This document shows positions 34,721 through 43,847 of a DNA stretch of 64,000 nucleotides, one piece after another. Source of the DNA: Methylobacterium sp. UNC378MF (GTDB lineage Bacteria > Pseudomonadota > Alphaproteobacteria > Rhizobiales > Beijerinckiaceae). Under the pieces are notes generated by a model. That model searched no databases, was not told the DNA's origin, and saw only the letters and a program-made list of their open reading frames with translations. The position numbers and the translations under genes were made by a program. Each line of letters starts with the position of its first letter. The stretch's first letter is position 1. The stretch is taken from the NCBI RefSeq assembly GCF_900103195.1, contig NZ_FMWU01000006.1, forward strand, positions 1 to 64,000, written 5' to 3'.

Positions 34721-35913
34721 GGCGCGGCTCCGGAGGCACCGCCGCGGCGCGGCAGGAGGACGACGAAGCCGATGGAATCGCGGAGGTTTCCGGCGACCGC
34801 GCCGGCCTCGGGACCGGTGCCGACGAAGAGGTCGCCGCGGGCCGGGCCGACGATCGCCGATCCGGTATCGGCGGCGATGACGAGGCGCCCCGCCTCCCCC
34901 GCGGCTCCGGCCCGCCCCGCGGCGGGGAGGGGGCCCGCGAGCCAGAACGGCAGACCGTAGCGCCAGAGGGTCGAATCCACCGCCAGGCTGAATCCCGGGC
35001 TGAGCGGCGCGTTCGCGGCGCCCGGCGGCCCGAGCGCCGGATCGTCCACCGGGGCGAGACGGAAGAAGATGTAGGAGGCGTTGGTGCGGATCAGGCGCTT
35101 GGCGATCTCGGGATGCGCCCGCAGCCAGCCGGTCCAGCGGGCGAGCGTCAGGCCTTCCAGGGGCAAGTGCCCCTCCTGAACGATCAGCTTGGCCACCGCT
35201 GTGTAGGGGCGGCCGTTGCGCCCGTCATAGAGAACACGCACCGCGCGCCCGTCCGGCAGCCGGACGCGCCCGGATCCCTGGACCTGCAGGATCAGAAGGT
35301 CGATCGCGTCGCGCAGCCACAGGAGCGGTTTCGCGCGCGCCCCGAGAGCCCCGTCCTCGATCGCGGCGCGGTCGGGATAGGGGGCGAAGCCCTCCCCGGT
35401 GGCGCGGGCGGCGCGCAGGGTCGGGTCGAGCCCCGGACGGGTCTCGCCGGGGCCGAGGGAGATCAGGTCGTCGGGACGGGCGAGCACCGGCGTCGGAAAA
35501 TCAGGCCCGTGCTCGAGGGAGCCGCTCAGCTCCGGCTCGAAATAGCCGGTCAGGAAGCCCGGCCGATCCGCGCCGGGCCGCGCGATGCGGAAGGCGTCAA
35601 ACCGATCGCGGAAGAAGGCAGCCGCGTCCGGCACGGGGCCGGCGGCGGCCGCACAGGTCTCGGCGAGGGCGGCGGGATCGCCCGCGATGCCGTCGGGCTG
35701 GGGCAGGGCGGGCGGCGGTGCCGCGCAGACCCGGCGGAAGGCGTCGAGGGCGGCTGCGGCCTCCGCGCCGGGAAAGCCCGGCAACTCCGCCGGAGCGATC
35801 GGTATCAGGTTCGCGCCGCCGACCGCCGCCGGGGCGGCAGAGGCGGGATCGCTCAGGAGGAACGCGAGGAGGGCGGCCGGGACTGTTCCGGACCGGGCGC
35901 GGGGGATCGGCAC
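34717..35913 (-). CDS. mltA: Membrane-bound lytic murein transglycosylase A
   Basis: Cleaves glycan strands to 1,6-anhydromuropeptides in the periplasm. 398 aa. N-terminal signal-like segment (VPAALLAFLLSDPASA, no obvious lipobox cysteine). MltA barrel with FLTGYFEPELSGSLEH, AKPLLWLRDAIDLLILQVQG, SGRVRLPDGRAVRVLYDGRN and TNASYIFFRL, then the 3D domain with three aspartates (LAVDSTLWRYGLPFWL; VIAADTGSAIVGPARGDLFV). It is translationally coupled to the downstream Smr gene and follows the Tim44 gene by 32 bp. Confidence 0.94.
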   Translation of the reverse strand: MPIPRARSGTVPAALLAFLLSDPASAAPAAVGGANLIPIAPAELPGFPGAEAAAALDAFRRVCAAPPPALPQPDGIAGDPAALAETCAAAAGPVPDAAAFFRDRFDAFRIARPGADRPGFLTGYFEPELSGSLEHGPDFPTPVLARPDDLISLGPGETRPGLDPTLRAARATGEGFAPYPDRAAIEDGALGARAKPLLWLRDAIDLLILQVQGSGRVRLPDGRAVRVLYDGRNGRPYTAVAKLIVQEGHLPLEGLTLARWTGWLRAHPEIAKRLIRTNASYIFFRLAPVDDPALGPPGAANAPLSPGFSLAVDSTLWRYGLPFWLAGPLPAAGRAGAAGEAGRLVIAADTGSAIVGPARGDLFVGTGPEAGAVAGNLRDSIGFVVLLPRRGGASGAAP

Positions 35914-35945
35914 GGCAAGTGTGTCACGGCACGCAGGTCACGGGC

Positions 35946-36659
35946 TCAGGCGCCGGCCTCGGTGGCCACGAGCTGCCAGTTCGGGTCCCGCGAGCCGAGG
36001 GTGCGGGAGAAGGTCCAGACATCCGGCACCTCGACCACCGTCTCGGCGCTGCCATCCACCACCTTGCCCTCCGCGTTGCGGGTGGCCGTGATGAGGTTCG
36101 ACAGGAAGCGCACCGTGACATGCGCCACGCGGTTGCGCACCTCGACGGCCACGATCTCAGCCTTGTCGATCGACACGAAGGTGGTCTCCAGCGTCTGACG
36201 GTTGCGCTCGCGCTCCGCGATCGCCCGCTCGAACGCCTCGCCGACCTCCTTGGAGAGGAGTCCGCGCAGGGTCTTCCGGTCGCCCTTGGCGAAGGCGATC
36301 ATGATGGCTTCGTAGGCGGATTTCGCGCCCTCGATGAACGCACGCGGATCGAAGCTGGGCTCGGCCTGGATGCAGGCCTCGAGGCCGCGGGCCACCTCGG
36401 ATCCCGGCTCGGCGATCCCCCGCCAGTCTCGCGGCGCGGCAGCGGGTGGCGGCGCGGCCTGGACCCGGTCGGCACCCGGCAGGCGCACCACGTTGTCGCC
36501 GTCGGAGCGGGCCTGCGGCTCGGTGCGGCTGCGGTCGACCGGCTTGAACGGCGAGCGCTCGGCGCCGGTCTTCTGACCGAGCACCGAGCGCAGACGCCAG
36601 ATCACGAAGACGGCCAGCGCGAGGAAGATGATCGTCGTAACGTCGAAACTGTCCTGCAT
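35946..36659 (-). CDS. Tim44/TimA domain-containing protein
   Basis: 237 residues from ATG 36659 (a GTG at 36662 precedes it). One N-terminal membrane helix (residues about 7-22, VTTIIFLALAVFVIWRLRSV), a polar linker, and a C-terminal Tim44-like fold (about 95-235: FDPRAFIEGAKSAYEAIMIA, LLSKEVGEAFERAIAERERN, VEVPDVWTFSRTLGS). Alphaproteobacterial relatives are the bacterial forms of the mitochondrial import motor subunit. Divergent from secB, a conserved neighbourhood, but no biochemical role is established here. Confidence 0.92.
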   Translation of the reverse strand: MQDSFDVTTIIFLALAVFVIWRLRSVLGQKTGAERSPFKPVDRSRTEPQARSDGDNVVRLPGADRVQAAPPPAAAPRDWRGIAEPGSEVARGLEACIQAEPSFDPRAFIEGAKSAYEAIMIAFAKGDRKTLRGLLSKEVGEAFERAIAERERNRQTLETTFVSIDKAEIVAVEVRNRVAHVTVRFLSNLITATRNAEGKVVDGSAETVVEVPDVWTFSRTLGSRDPNWQLVATEAGA

Positions 36660-37005
36660 CACCGATCCGATGGTGGCCGCGGCGAGACCCTTGCCCCTTG
36701 CTCAGGTCATGCGCGGTGCGGCGCCGGCTAAGCGCGCATAGGTCTGGCCGACTCATATCCGACCAACGCGTCGGGAGCGAGCCGGTTGTGGTGCCCGGTC
36801 AACCGATCCCGCGCGTCAATTGCGATACCGGGCGATATGGGTTGCGGGGGCCGCCGGCGCCAGCGCCGCCCCCGCTCGCTTGTCGAGGCTCGGCCCGCGT
36901 GTTAGCGGCCCTGCCGTTTGGGCAGTTCCGCGGCGTGATCCAGCGGCTCCCGCCGCGACAGCAATCCGCGCCGGCCCTGCCGGTCGATCGAGAAGGATGA
37001 TCCGC
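36660..37005. other. Divergent intergenic region between Tim44-domain gene and secB
   Basis: 346 bp without a supportable gene. Many alphaproteobacteria carry fxsA here; no FxsA-like frame is visible. I could not define a convincing -10/-35 pair. Confidence 0.5.
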
Positions 37006-37506
37006 ATGGCCGATTCCCCGGCAGCGAACGGCAATGGCGGCGGCATGCCGCAGGGCGATGTGCCGACCATCAATGCCCTCGCGCAGTACACGAAGGATCT
37101 CTCCTTCGAGAACCCGAACGCGCCCCGCTCCCTGCAGCCCAAGGAGGGCCAGGGGCCGCAGATCAACATCCAGGTGAACGTCAACGCGCAGCAGCTCTCC
37201 GAGACCGACTTCGAGGTCGAGCTGAAGCTCGAGGGCGACGCCAAGGTCCAGAACGAGGTGCTGTTCGCCTTCGAGGTGACCTATGCGGGGGTCTTCCGGC
37301 TCCTCAACATCCCGGCCGACCAGATCCATCCGGCGGTGATGATCGAGTGCCCGCGCCTGCTCTTCCCCTTCGCCCGCCAGATCGTGGCCGAGGCGGTGCG
37401 CAACGGCGGCTTCCCGCCCCTGTACATCGACCCGATCGATTTCGTCGGCCTCTACCGGCAGAAGGTGATGGAGCAGCAGGGCGCGCAGGGCCCGCTCGCC
37501 TCCTGA
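37006..37506 (+). CDS. secB: Protein-export chaperone SecB
   Basis: Cytosolic tetrameric chaperone that keeps precursors unfolded and hands them to SecA. 166 aa from ATG 37006 with AGAAGGA about 8 nt upstream. Conserved blocks: [64 protein letters not shown] and [14 protein letters not shown] short Gly/Asn-rich N-terminal extension and a Gln-rich tail are typical for the class. Confidence 0.97.
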   Translation: MADSPAANGNGGGMPQGDVPTINALAQYTKDLSFENPNAPRSLQPKEGQGPQINIQVNVNAQQLSETDFEVELKLEGDAKVQNEVLFAFEVTYAGVFRLLNIPADQIHPAVMIECPRLLFPFARQIVAEAVRNGGFPPLYIDPIDFVGLYRQKVMEQQGAQGPLAS

Positions 37507-37525
37507 GGAAGCGACCGGCGGCCGC

Positions 37526-38404
37526 TCAGCGGCCGCCGGGACCACGATAGGCCGCCGCCAGCGCGCGCAGGGCCTCCGCGGGGCGCCCGGCCAAGCGGCG
37601 GGCGCGCAGCACGACGAAGGTGCGGGGCAGATCGGGCAGGCCGAACCGGCCGCCGACCTCCACGGCGCCGGACGGTGCCGTGCTCGGCGCCAGGGCCGCC
37701 ACTGCGAGCCCGGCCATCACCGCCGCGCCGACCGCCAGCACCCCGCCGCCGACGAACACCTCCGTCCAGGCAAGGCCGGCCGCGTCGAGGACGCGCATCG
37801 CCGCGCCCCGGACAGTGCAGGGCCCCGCGAGGCCCGCGAGCCGCAGCGTTTCACCCGGCTCGGGCGCGGGAAAGTCCGGCGCGGCGAACCAGCCCAGCCG
37901 CTCCTCCGCCAGAATCGTCCCGCCGTGCCCGGATTGCTCCTCGGTCCGGAGGATCACCGCGTCGAAGCCGCCCTCGCCGGAGGATCCGAACGCCGCCGAC
38001 AGGTCGCGCGAGGGCACGATCCGCACTTCCGTGATGAGCCCGGCCCGATCCAGCCCCAGGCGGCGCAGCAGCGCGGGCAGGTCCGGGCCGGCGACGTGAT
38101 CGCTGATTCCAAGGCTCAGCCGGGCCGGCACCGCGCCCGCCACGTCGGCCACGGCGCTGTCATGGGCCTCCAGCAGACGCCGGGCTGCCGGAAGGAACAG
38201 GGCACCCTGCCGGGTCACATCCACGTGCCGCGGAGTCCGGTCCAGGAGGCGCGTGCCGAGCCTGTCCTCCAGGCGCTTCAGGCGCAGGCTGATTGCCGCC
38301 TGCGACGTGGCGAGCGCCTCGGCGGCCCGCGTGAAGCTGCCGAGATCGACCACGCGCACGAAGGCCAGAACACCTTCAAGATCGAGGGGCCGATCGAGAG
38401 ACAT
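37526..38404 (-). CDS. LysR-family transcriptional regulator
   Basis: 292 aa. N-terminal winged helix-turn-helix (LEGVLAFVRVVDLGSFTRAA, ALATSQAAISLRLKRLEDRL, GTRLLDRTPRHVDVTRQGAL) followed by a type-2 periplasmic-binding-like effector domain (about 90-285). Divergent from the DUF4865/tautomerase pair with 87 bp between starts, so it very probably controls that operon. Effector unknown. Confidence 0.93.
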   Translation of the reverse strand: MSLDRPLDLEGVLAFVRVVDLGSFTRAAEALATSQAAISLRLKRLEDRLGTRLLDRTPRHVDVTRQGALFLPAARRLLEAHDSAVADVAGAVPARLSLGISDHVAGPDLPALLRRLGLDRAGLITEVRIVPSRDLSAAFGSSGEGGFDAVILRTEEQSGHGGTILAEERLGWFAAPDFPAPEPGETLRLAGLAGPCTVRGAAMRVLDAAGLAWTEVFVGGGVLAVGAAVMAGLAVAALAPSTAPSGAVEVGGRFGLPDLPRTFVVLRARRLAGRPAEALRALAAAYRGPGGR

Positions 38405-38415
38405 AACGAATCCTT

Positions 38416-38436
38416 ATCATAGATACCGTGTGTGAT
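38416..38436. promoter_or_regulatory. Candidate LysR operator in the divergent region
   Basis: atcat (38416-38420), 11 nt, gtgat (38432-38436): an imperfect inverted repeat of the spacing LysR proteins use, in an AT-richer patch 12 bp from the regulator start. Confidence 0.35.
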
Positions 38437-38491
38437 ATGTCGCCGTTATCGCGGCCGCGTGCAAATCTGGCGCTCCCTTCAGGAGTGTCCC

Positions 38492-39052
38492 ATGCTGATC
38501 GCCCGCTACCGGCATCGTCTGCCGGCCGACTACGCCATGGACAGGATCCGCGAGCGCGTCGCCGCCCGCGCGCCGGCCTGGGACGCGGTGCCCGGCCTCG
38601 TCTTCAAGGCTTTCGCGATCGAGGACCGGGCGCGCGGGGCGGCGGCCAACGCCTACAGCTCCCTCTATCTCTGGCAGGATGCCGGCGCCGCCGCCGATTT
38701 CCTGGCCGGACCCGGATTCCGCGCCGTGATCGAGGGCTTCGGCCGCCCTCGGATCGAGACCTGGCTGACCGTCGCTTCCGCCTTCGGACCGGGCGGATCG
38801 GCGCGCACCCTCGCGGAGGAGACCCGGCTCGTCGCACCCGCGGAGGATCTTGCCGGCCTGCGCGACGACGAGGTGAGCCGTGGGCGCGACATCGCGGCGG
38901 ATCGCGACGTCCTCGCGACGGTGGCCGGCCTCGATCCCGACGGATGGCGGCTCACCCGGTTCACCCTCCGGGCTGAGCCGACGGCCGCGGCGTCCGAGGC
39001 CGAGATCGCCCATCTCGCCGCGCCGGGCCTCGACGCGGCCCGCGGCCGCTGA
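38492..39052 (+). CDS. DUF4865 family protein
   Basis: 186 aa from ATG 38492, with CAGGAG 9 nt upstream. Begins MLIARYRHRLPADYAMDRIR and contains FKAFAIEDRARGAAANAYSS and LYLWQDAGAAADFLAGPGF, a two-part ferredoxin-like fold like mono-oxygenases of the antibiotic-biosynthesis (ABM) type. DUF4865 genes are commonly found beside a tautomerase and a LysR regulator, as here. Function unknown. Confidence 0.85.
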   Translation: MLIARYRHRLPADYAMDRIRERVAARAPAWDAVPGLVFKAFAIEDRARGAAANAYSSLYLWQDAGAAADFLAGPGFRAVIEGFGRPRIETWLTVASAFGPGGSARTLAEETRLVAPAEDLAGLRDDEVSRGRDIAADRDVLATVAGLDPDGWRLTRFTLRAEPTAAASEAEIAHLAAPGLDAARGR

Positions 39053-39075
39053 TTCCCCTCCCCAGGAGCCAAGCC

Positions 39076-39468
39076 ATGCCTCTGACCCGCATCTCCCTGC
39101 GCGCCGGAACGACCGACGCCTACCGGGCCGCCCTCGTCGCGGGGGTCTACGACGCCATGCGCGAGACCTTCGCGGTGCCGGAGGGCGACCTGTTCGCCCT
39201 CGTGCATCAGCATGACGCCCCGGATTTCGTCTACGGTCCCGATTATCTCGGGATTCGGCGCAGCGAGCGCCTCGTGATCATCCAGATCACCGCCAACGCC
39301 ACGCGCGGCACCGAACAGAAGCGTACCCTCTACGCCGCTGTGACGCGCAATCTCACGCGCGATCCCGGCTTGGCGCCGGCGGATGTCTTCATCAACCTCG
39401 TCGAGGTCAGCCCGGAAAACTGGTCGTTCGGGGACGGGCTGATGCAGTACGGCCCGCCGGAACCGTGA
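39076..39468 (+). CDS. Tautomerase family protein
   Basis: 130-residue protein of the 4-oxalocrotonate tautomerase superfamily (long form). Pro2, the expected catalytic base after Met removal, is present (MPLTRISLRAGTTDAYRAAL). Other conserved parts: LVHQHDAPDFVYGPDYLG, ERLVIIQITANATRGTEQK and FINLVEVSPENWSFGDG. Start at ATG 39076, with CCAGGAG about 8 nt upstream, 23 bp after the DUF4865 stop, so one operon. Substrate not known. Confidence 0.9.
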   Translation: MPLTRISLRAGTTDAYRAALVAGVYDAMRETFAVPEGDLFALVHQHDAPDFVYGPDYLGIRRSERLVIIQITANATRGTEQKRTLYAAVTRNLTRDPGLAPADVFINLVEVSPENWSFGDGLMQYGPPEP

Positions 39469-39583
39469 CGCCTGAGCGAGCGAAGCCGCAGGGCTGCCCG
39501 TGCGGCGATGGCGGCGACGATCCGGGCTTGACCGTTCCAGGGTCCAAGTACAGGTCCGGGGCCCGAAACGGCCCCAGGATCGC

Positions 39584-40816
39584 ATGGCTCCCACCGCTAA
39601 CCTCGCCCTGATCAACCTGTTCATCGGAGACATCCAAGGCGGCCTCGGACCCTTCCTCGGAACCTGGCTGGCGCAGTCGGCCTCTTGGAGTCCGGCCCGG
39701 GTCGGGTTCGTCATCACCCTGGTGGGGATCGGCACGCTGTTCCTGAGCGGTCCATTCGGTGCCCTGGTGGACCGGTTCCCGCGCCCGCGTCTGCTGATCG
39801 CTCTGGCCTGCGGTGCGATCCTGGCGGGAACGCTGCTGCTTCTGCCGGCCCGCAGCGTCCCGGCGGTGCTGGGCGCGCAGCTCCTCGCCGCGGCCGGAGG
39901 CACCCTGCTGCTGCCCGCCGTCGCGTCGCTGACCCTGGGGATCGTCGGGAAGGAGCGGTTTCCCAACCAGCAGGGGCGCAACCAGGCCTTCAATCACATC
40001 GGCATCCTGGTCGCGGCGGGCGGCATCAGCCTCGGGACCGGCTATTTCGGCCCGGCGATCGCGTTCTGGGTGCTCGGCGGCATGGCGCTGGCGGCGATCG
40101 TCGCGACACTGACGACGCCGGTCGGAGCCTGGAACCGCCGCCGTGCCGTCGGCTGGAAGGAGGACGATTCGGACGAGCCGGAGCGCGGGGGCATCCGCCA
40201 GGTCCTGGGGAATCGCCGCCTGCTGGTGCTGACGGTGGCGCTGACCCTGTTCAATCTCGGCAATGGCGGCATGCTCTCGCTGCTCGGCCAGAAGCTGGTG
40301 GCGACTGCGGCCGACGCGACGACCTGGACGGCCCGCTACGTGATGGTCGCGCAGCTGGTGATGGTCCCGGTGGCGCTGTTTGCCGGATCGCTCGCCGACA
40401 AGCGCGGCCGCCGCCAACTGCTGATGGTCGCCTTCGCCGTCCTGCCGGTACGGGCGCTCCTGTCAGGCCTGATCGACGATCCCGTCTGGCTGATCGCCGC
40501 CGAGGTGCTGGACGGCGTCGCCTCGGGCATCGTCGGGGTGGCCGTGCCGGTGGTGGTCGCGGACCTGACCTGGGGATCGGGACGAACCCAGACGGCCCTC
40601 GGCAGCGTCAACGCCGTGCAGGGCGTCGGTGGCGCGCTCTCGGGCTGGTATGGCGGCCTGTCCTACGGGCTGTTCGGCTGGACCGGCGCCTTCCTGGCCC
40701 TCGGCGTGCCGGCGCTCGTCGCACTGGCGCTGGTGATCTGGCTCGACGCCACCCCCGAGCCCGGCCGGCGCCGGCGCCGGCGGGAGCTGCGCAGCGCCGC
40801 CATTCAGGAGGCGTGA
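39584..40816 (+). CDS. MFS transporter
   Basis: 410-residue major facilitator with 11-12 predicted helices. ATG 39584 gives a short cytosolic start (MAPTANLALINLFIGDIQGG). The A motif between helices 2 and 3 reads GPFGALVDRFPRPR, and its counterpart in the second half SLADKRGRRQLL. A charged central loop (RRRAVGWKEDDSDEPERGG) separates the two halves. The sequence resembles uncharacterised Rhizobiales MFS proteins with drug-efflux-type signatures. Same strand as the tautomerase gene with 115 bp between, so joint regulation is possible. Confidence 0.9.
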   Translation: MAPTANLALINLFIGDIQGGLGPFLGTWLAQSASWSPARVGFVITLVGIGTLFLSGPFGALVDRFPRPRLLIALACGAILAGTLLLLPARSVPAVLGAQLLAAAGGTLLLPAVASLTLGIVGKERFPNQQGRNQAFNHIGILVAAGGISLGTGYFGPAIAFWVLGGMALAAIVATLTTPVGAWNRRRAVGWKEDDSDEPERGGIRQVLGNRRLLVLTVALTLFNLGNGGMLSLLGQKLVATAADATTWTARYVMVAQLVMVPVALFAGSLADKRGRRQLLMVAFAVLPVRALLSGLIDDPVWLIAAEVLDGVASGIVGVAVPVVVADLTWGSGRTQTALGSVNAVQGVGGALSGWYGGLSYGLFGWTGAFLALGVPALVALALVIWLDATPEPGRRRRRRELRSAAIQEA

Positions 40817-40861
40817 GGCGCCGCCCGAACCGGCTTCTCGGTCATGCGCCTCGCATCGTCC

Positions 40862-40891
40862 CGTCCTCGCGGGCGCAGCGAAGCAGTCCTG
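40862..40891. repeat. Half unit of REP family A
   Basis: cgtcctcgcgggcgcagcga followed by agcagtcctg resembles one arm of the element at 923-1012. No inverted partner is seen, so it is a lone, probably decayed, half. Confidence 0.55.
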
Positions 40892-40925
40892 ACAGCGCCC
40901 CGTCGGCCACTCGCGCGCTGCCGAC

Positions 40926-40967
40926 GCCCGCTCACCGGGCCCGCGAGGGCGGGCCCAGTGAGCGGGC
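40926..40967. terminator. Long GC-rich hairpin after the MFS gene
   Basis: Arms of 19 bp (40926-40944 and 40949-40967) with one mismatch and a 4-nt loop. No T-run follows on the plus strand. It may stop or stabilise the MFS transcript. Confidence 0.55.
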
Positions 40968-40972
40968 AATCC

Positions 40973-41008
40973 TCGAAAACACGAAAGCCCGGCCGCAGGG
41001 CCGGGCTT
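40973..41008 (-). terminator. Terminator of rpoH
   Basis: aagcccggcc (40985-40994) and ggccgggctt (40999-41008) form a 10-bp stem. Read on the minus strand it is followed by tttcgtgtttt, and it lies 28 bp after the rpoH stop. Confidence 0.75.
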
Positions 41009-41035
41009 CGGGACGACGATGCTGCGCCGCGCGGC

Positions 41036-41911
41036 TCAGCCGATATACGGGCTGCCGGTGGCGGCCGGGAACCGGTCGGCCAGCGCGCGGCGGAGTTTCT
41101 CCAGGGCGCGGTTCTCGATCTGGCGGACCCGCTCCTTCGAGATGCCGAGCCGCTGACCCAGAGCCTCCAGGGTCGCCTGATCCTCCGCGAGGCGCCGCTC
41201 GCGCAGGATGCGCAATTCGCGCTCGGACAGGACCGTCAGGGCCTGCTGAAGCCAGCTGAGGCGACGCTCGCCGTCGACCGTGGCGCTCACGGTCTCGTCC
41301 GGCAGGGCGGCGCCGTCGACCAGGAAATCCATTCGCTCCGAGGACGCGTCGCTGTCCTCGCCCACGGGGGCGTTGAGCGACATGTCGGGGCCGGACAGGC
41401 GCGCATCCATCAGCGCGACGTCGTCGCGCGAGACGCCGATGGCGTTGGCGATGCGCCGGTGGATCTCGTCACCGACATGCTCCTCGGTGGATTGCATCAG
41501 CCGGGCGCGCAGCCGGCGCAGGTTGAAGAACAGGGCCTTCTGGGCCGAGGAGGTGCCGCCGCGCACGATCGACCAGTTGCGCAGGATGTAATCCTGGATC
41601 GAGGCCCGGATCCACCACGTCGCGTAGGTGGAGAAGCGGACATCCCGCTCCGGCTCGAAGCGGGCGGCGGCCTCCATCAGGCCGACATGACCTTCCTGAA
41701 CCAGATCGGCCATCGGCAGGCCGTAGTGACGAAAACGCCCCGCCAGGGCGATGACGAGGCGCATATGGGCCGAGATCAGACGGTGGAGGGCCCGCTCGTC
41801 CCGCTCGTCCTTCCATCGGACGGCGAGGCCACGCTCTTCTTCCCTCGCCAGAAAGGGTGCCTCCATGGCAGTCCGTATGAACTGCCGTCGAATTCCCGCG
41901 ATCTCAGCCAT
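41036..41911 (-). CDS. rpoH: RNA polymerase sigma factor RpoH (sigma-32)
   Basis: Heat-shock sigma factor, 291 aa from ATG 41911. Region 2: HRLISAHMRLVIALAGRFRH, GLPMADLVQEGHVGLMEAA, RFSTYATWWIRASIQDYIL with RNWSIVRGGTSSAQKALFFN, the RpoH box motif typical of sigma-32. Region 4 at the C-terminus: ERELRILRERRLAEDQATLE, LGQRLGISKERVRQIENRAL. It follows carD on the same strand, the conserved order, but with its own terminator between. Methylobacteria have several RpoH paralogues, so which one this is cannot be told. Confidence 0.95.
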   Translation of the reverse strand: MAEIAGIRRQFIRTAMEAPFLAREEERGLAVRWKDERDERALHRLISAHMRLVIALAGRFRHYGLPMADLVQEGHVGLMEAAARFEPERDVRFSTYATWWIRASIQDYILRNWSIVRGGTSSAQKALFFNLRRLRARLMQSTEEHVGDEIHRRIANAIGVSRDDVALMDARLSGPDMSLNAPVGEDSDASSERMDFLVDGAALPDETVSATVDGERRLSWLQQALTVLSERELRILRERRLAEDQATLEALGQRLGISKERVRQIENRALEKLRRALADRFPAATGSPYIG

Positions 41912-42170
41912 CCGCCTGCCTCTTGTTGCCGAGTGCTGTTGCGGCGCCGGGCCAATGCCCCGACGCGCAGGCGCCACCCGAGGGGCGACGCCAGGCAACC
42001 GACAACGGGAGGCCAAACGCGAAAGTTCCGTCCCGCTGCCCCAGAATGCGACAGCCGGGCAGCCACGATTTCGTGTTCCGTCCGGATGACATGGGATCGC
42101 CGGTCGCGCCGTCCAGTCCAGGATCCGCAAAACGACGGCGCGGAGGCGCTGTCCCGATTCCGCGACGCAT
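41912..42170. other. rpoH leader region
   Basis: 259 bp upstream of rpoH up to the carD terminator. No gene. Long leaders of rpoH can hold thermosensor structures, but I could not fold this by eye with confidence. Confidence 0.4.
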
Positions 42171-42198
42171 AAAAAAACCCGGCCCCCAGGGCCGGGTT
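42171..42198 (-). terminator. Terminator of carD
   Basis: aacccggccc (42176-42185) pairs with gggccgggtt (42189-42198). On the minus strand the stem is followed by a run of seven T. It lies 29 bp after the carD stop. Confidence 0.88.
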
Positions 42199-42226
42199 CT
42201 CTGCCGTCTGTTGGGAGAAGCGCGCC

Positions 42227-42832
42227 TCAGGCGGCTTCCTCCTGAAGGTCGTCGCCCTCGTTGTCCCCTTCGGCCTCGGCCTCGGGCTCGGCCTCGTTCT
42301 TCGCCCGGCGGGGCGACTTGGCGAGGCTCTGCTCGATCAGCTTCAGCGCCTCGGTCTCGGTGATGCGGTTGACCGAGGAGATCTCGCGCACGATCCGGTC
42401 CAGGGCGGCCTCGTAGAGCTGCCGCTCGGAGTAGGACTGCTCGGGCTGGGCCTCGGAGCGGAACAGGTCGCGCACGACCTCCGTCACCGAAAGCAGATCG
42501 CCCGAGTTGATCTTGGCCTCGTATTCCTGGGCGCGGCGCGACCACATGGTGCGCTTGACCCGGGCACGGCCGGTCAGCAGGTCGAGCGCCTTCTTCACCA
42601 GTTCCGGCTCGGCGAGCTTGCGCATGCCGACGCTGTTGGCCTTCGCGGTGGGGACGCGCAGGACCATCTTGTCCTTCTCGAACGAGACGACGAACAGCTC
42701 AAGCTTGTAGCCCGCGATCTCCTGCTCCTCGATCGCCGTGATGCGACCGACGCCGTGGGCCGGATACACGACAGCCTCGCCGGTCTTGAAGCCCTGCCGG
42801 CCTGCGGTCGTCGTCTTCTTGGCTGTGGTCAT
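42227..42832 (-). CDS. carD: CarD family transcriptional regulator
   Basis: RNA polymerase-binding factor that stabilises open promoter complexes, 201 aa from ATG 42832. N-terminal Tudor-like RNAP-interaction domain (FKTGEAVVYPAHGVGRITAI; VVSFEKDKMVLRVPTAKANS), then a helical DNA-binding domain (RRAQEYEAKINSGDLLSVTE; QLYEAALDRIVREISSVNRI) and an acidic Glu/Asp C-terminal tail. Own terminator downstream; the 458-bp upstream region separates it from fdxA. Confidence 0.95.
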   Translation of the reverse strand: MTTAKKTTTAGRQGFKTGEAVVYPAHGVGRITAIEEQEIAGYKLELFVVSFEKDKMVLRVPTAKANSVGMRKLAEPELVKKALDLLTGRARVKRTMWSRRAQEYEAKINSGDLLSVTEVVRDLFRSEAQPEQSYSERQLYEAALDRIVREISSVNRITETEALKLIEQSLAKSPRRAKNEAEPEAEAEGDNEGDDLQEEAA

Positions 42833-43290
42833 GCGAGAAGGGCCTCCACTGGCGCGCAGCGTTCGGCGCCGCGCGAAACCGTGTTCTTCCGGGCGGGACA
42901 CCCGGTCTGCCTCGCCGCTCCCGGACCCCGCGCGCAGCACGAGATTCCCGGTCGTTCCCCGGCGCGGCCGTGCGAACGCCTTGCCCGCCCGCCGAAGTCA
43001 GTTCGGCGGTCGGGCGCGTACTACTCCTAACCCGCGAAGATCGAAGGTGTTTCGGCCGGAGGGAGCACGTCAGGCGCGAGCGACGGCAGGCGGATTGTCT
43101 ACCACAATCCGGCGCGCAGATCAAAGCATCCCTGAAGACGCACGCGCGGGCCAAGCGCGGCGTCAAAGAGTTTTACACTGGTGCGGCGGGACAGGAATGA
43201 CCTGACCGCGTATCAGGGCTTCGTATGACGCAGCCCCACCGCGCAGTTCAACGGCGCGCCGGCGTCAGGTCGTGCGGATCTCGGCCAGGT
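42833..43290. other. Intergenic region upstream of carD
   Basis: 458 bp between carD and fdxA, both on the minus strand. I see no gene with support on either strand and no clear tRNA or repeat. It presumably holds the carD promoter. Confidence 0.5.
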
Positions 43291-43629
43291 TCAGTCGCCG
43301 GAACCGGGGTTGGGCGAGAAATGCGCCTCCAGCTTCCCGGACTTGCCGTCCCACTCCTTGGCGTCGGCCGGAGCCTCTTTCTTCTGCGTGATGTTGGGCC
43401 AGGTCTTGGCGTAGTCGGCGTTCAGCTTCAGCCACGTGTCGAGATTCGACTCCGTGTCGGGCTTGATCGCCTCGGCGGGGCATTCCGGCTCGCAGACGCC
43501 GCAATCGATGCACTCGTCCGGGTGAATGACGAGCATATTCTCGCCTTCGTAGAAGCAATCCACCGGACAGACCTCGACGCAGTCCGTGTACTTGCACTTG
43601 ATGCAATTGTCGGTGACGACGTAGGTCAT
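43291..43629 (-). CDS. fdxA: 7Fe ferredoxin FdxA
   Basis: 112-residue ferredoxin with one [3Fe-4S] and one [4Fe-4S] cluster, very close in pattern to Azotobacter ferredoxin I. Cysteines at 9, 12, 17, 21, 25 ([18 protein letters not shown]) and 40, 43, 46, 50 ([13 protein letters not shown]). The C-terminal extension ([20 protein letters not shown]) is also typical. Electron carrier of low potential; partner unknown. Located between the S4-protein gene and carD as in other alphaproteobacteria. Confidence 0.97.
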   Translation of the reverse strand: MTYVVTDNCIKCKYTDCVEVCPVDCFYEGENMLVIHPDECIDCGVCEPECPAEAIKPDTESNLDTWLKLNADYAKTWPNITQKKEAPADAKEWDGKSGKLEAHFSPNPGSGD

Positions 43630-43847
43630 CGGATGTCTTCGTCCTAAAACTCGACTCGGCCCGGGCGGAGCCTGGGGACGGCCCGCATGCCCCGGGGGCG
43701 CTGCGAGGGAAACGCCGGTGAGGCCCGGCGCGGAGCCGGGCCTCGGAGGCCCACGGCTCTAGACGCTGCCTTCCGGGCTGACAAGCGTGCGGGCGCCGCA
43801 TGCGGTTCGTGCCGGGTCGCTCGCGCGGTCGCTGTGGCGCGGCCTCA

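Noticed and set aside
36660..37005. Possible fxsA gene between the Tim44-domain gene and secB
   Set aside because: The position is right for alphaproteobacteria, but no open frame with membrane helices is present in the 346 bp.
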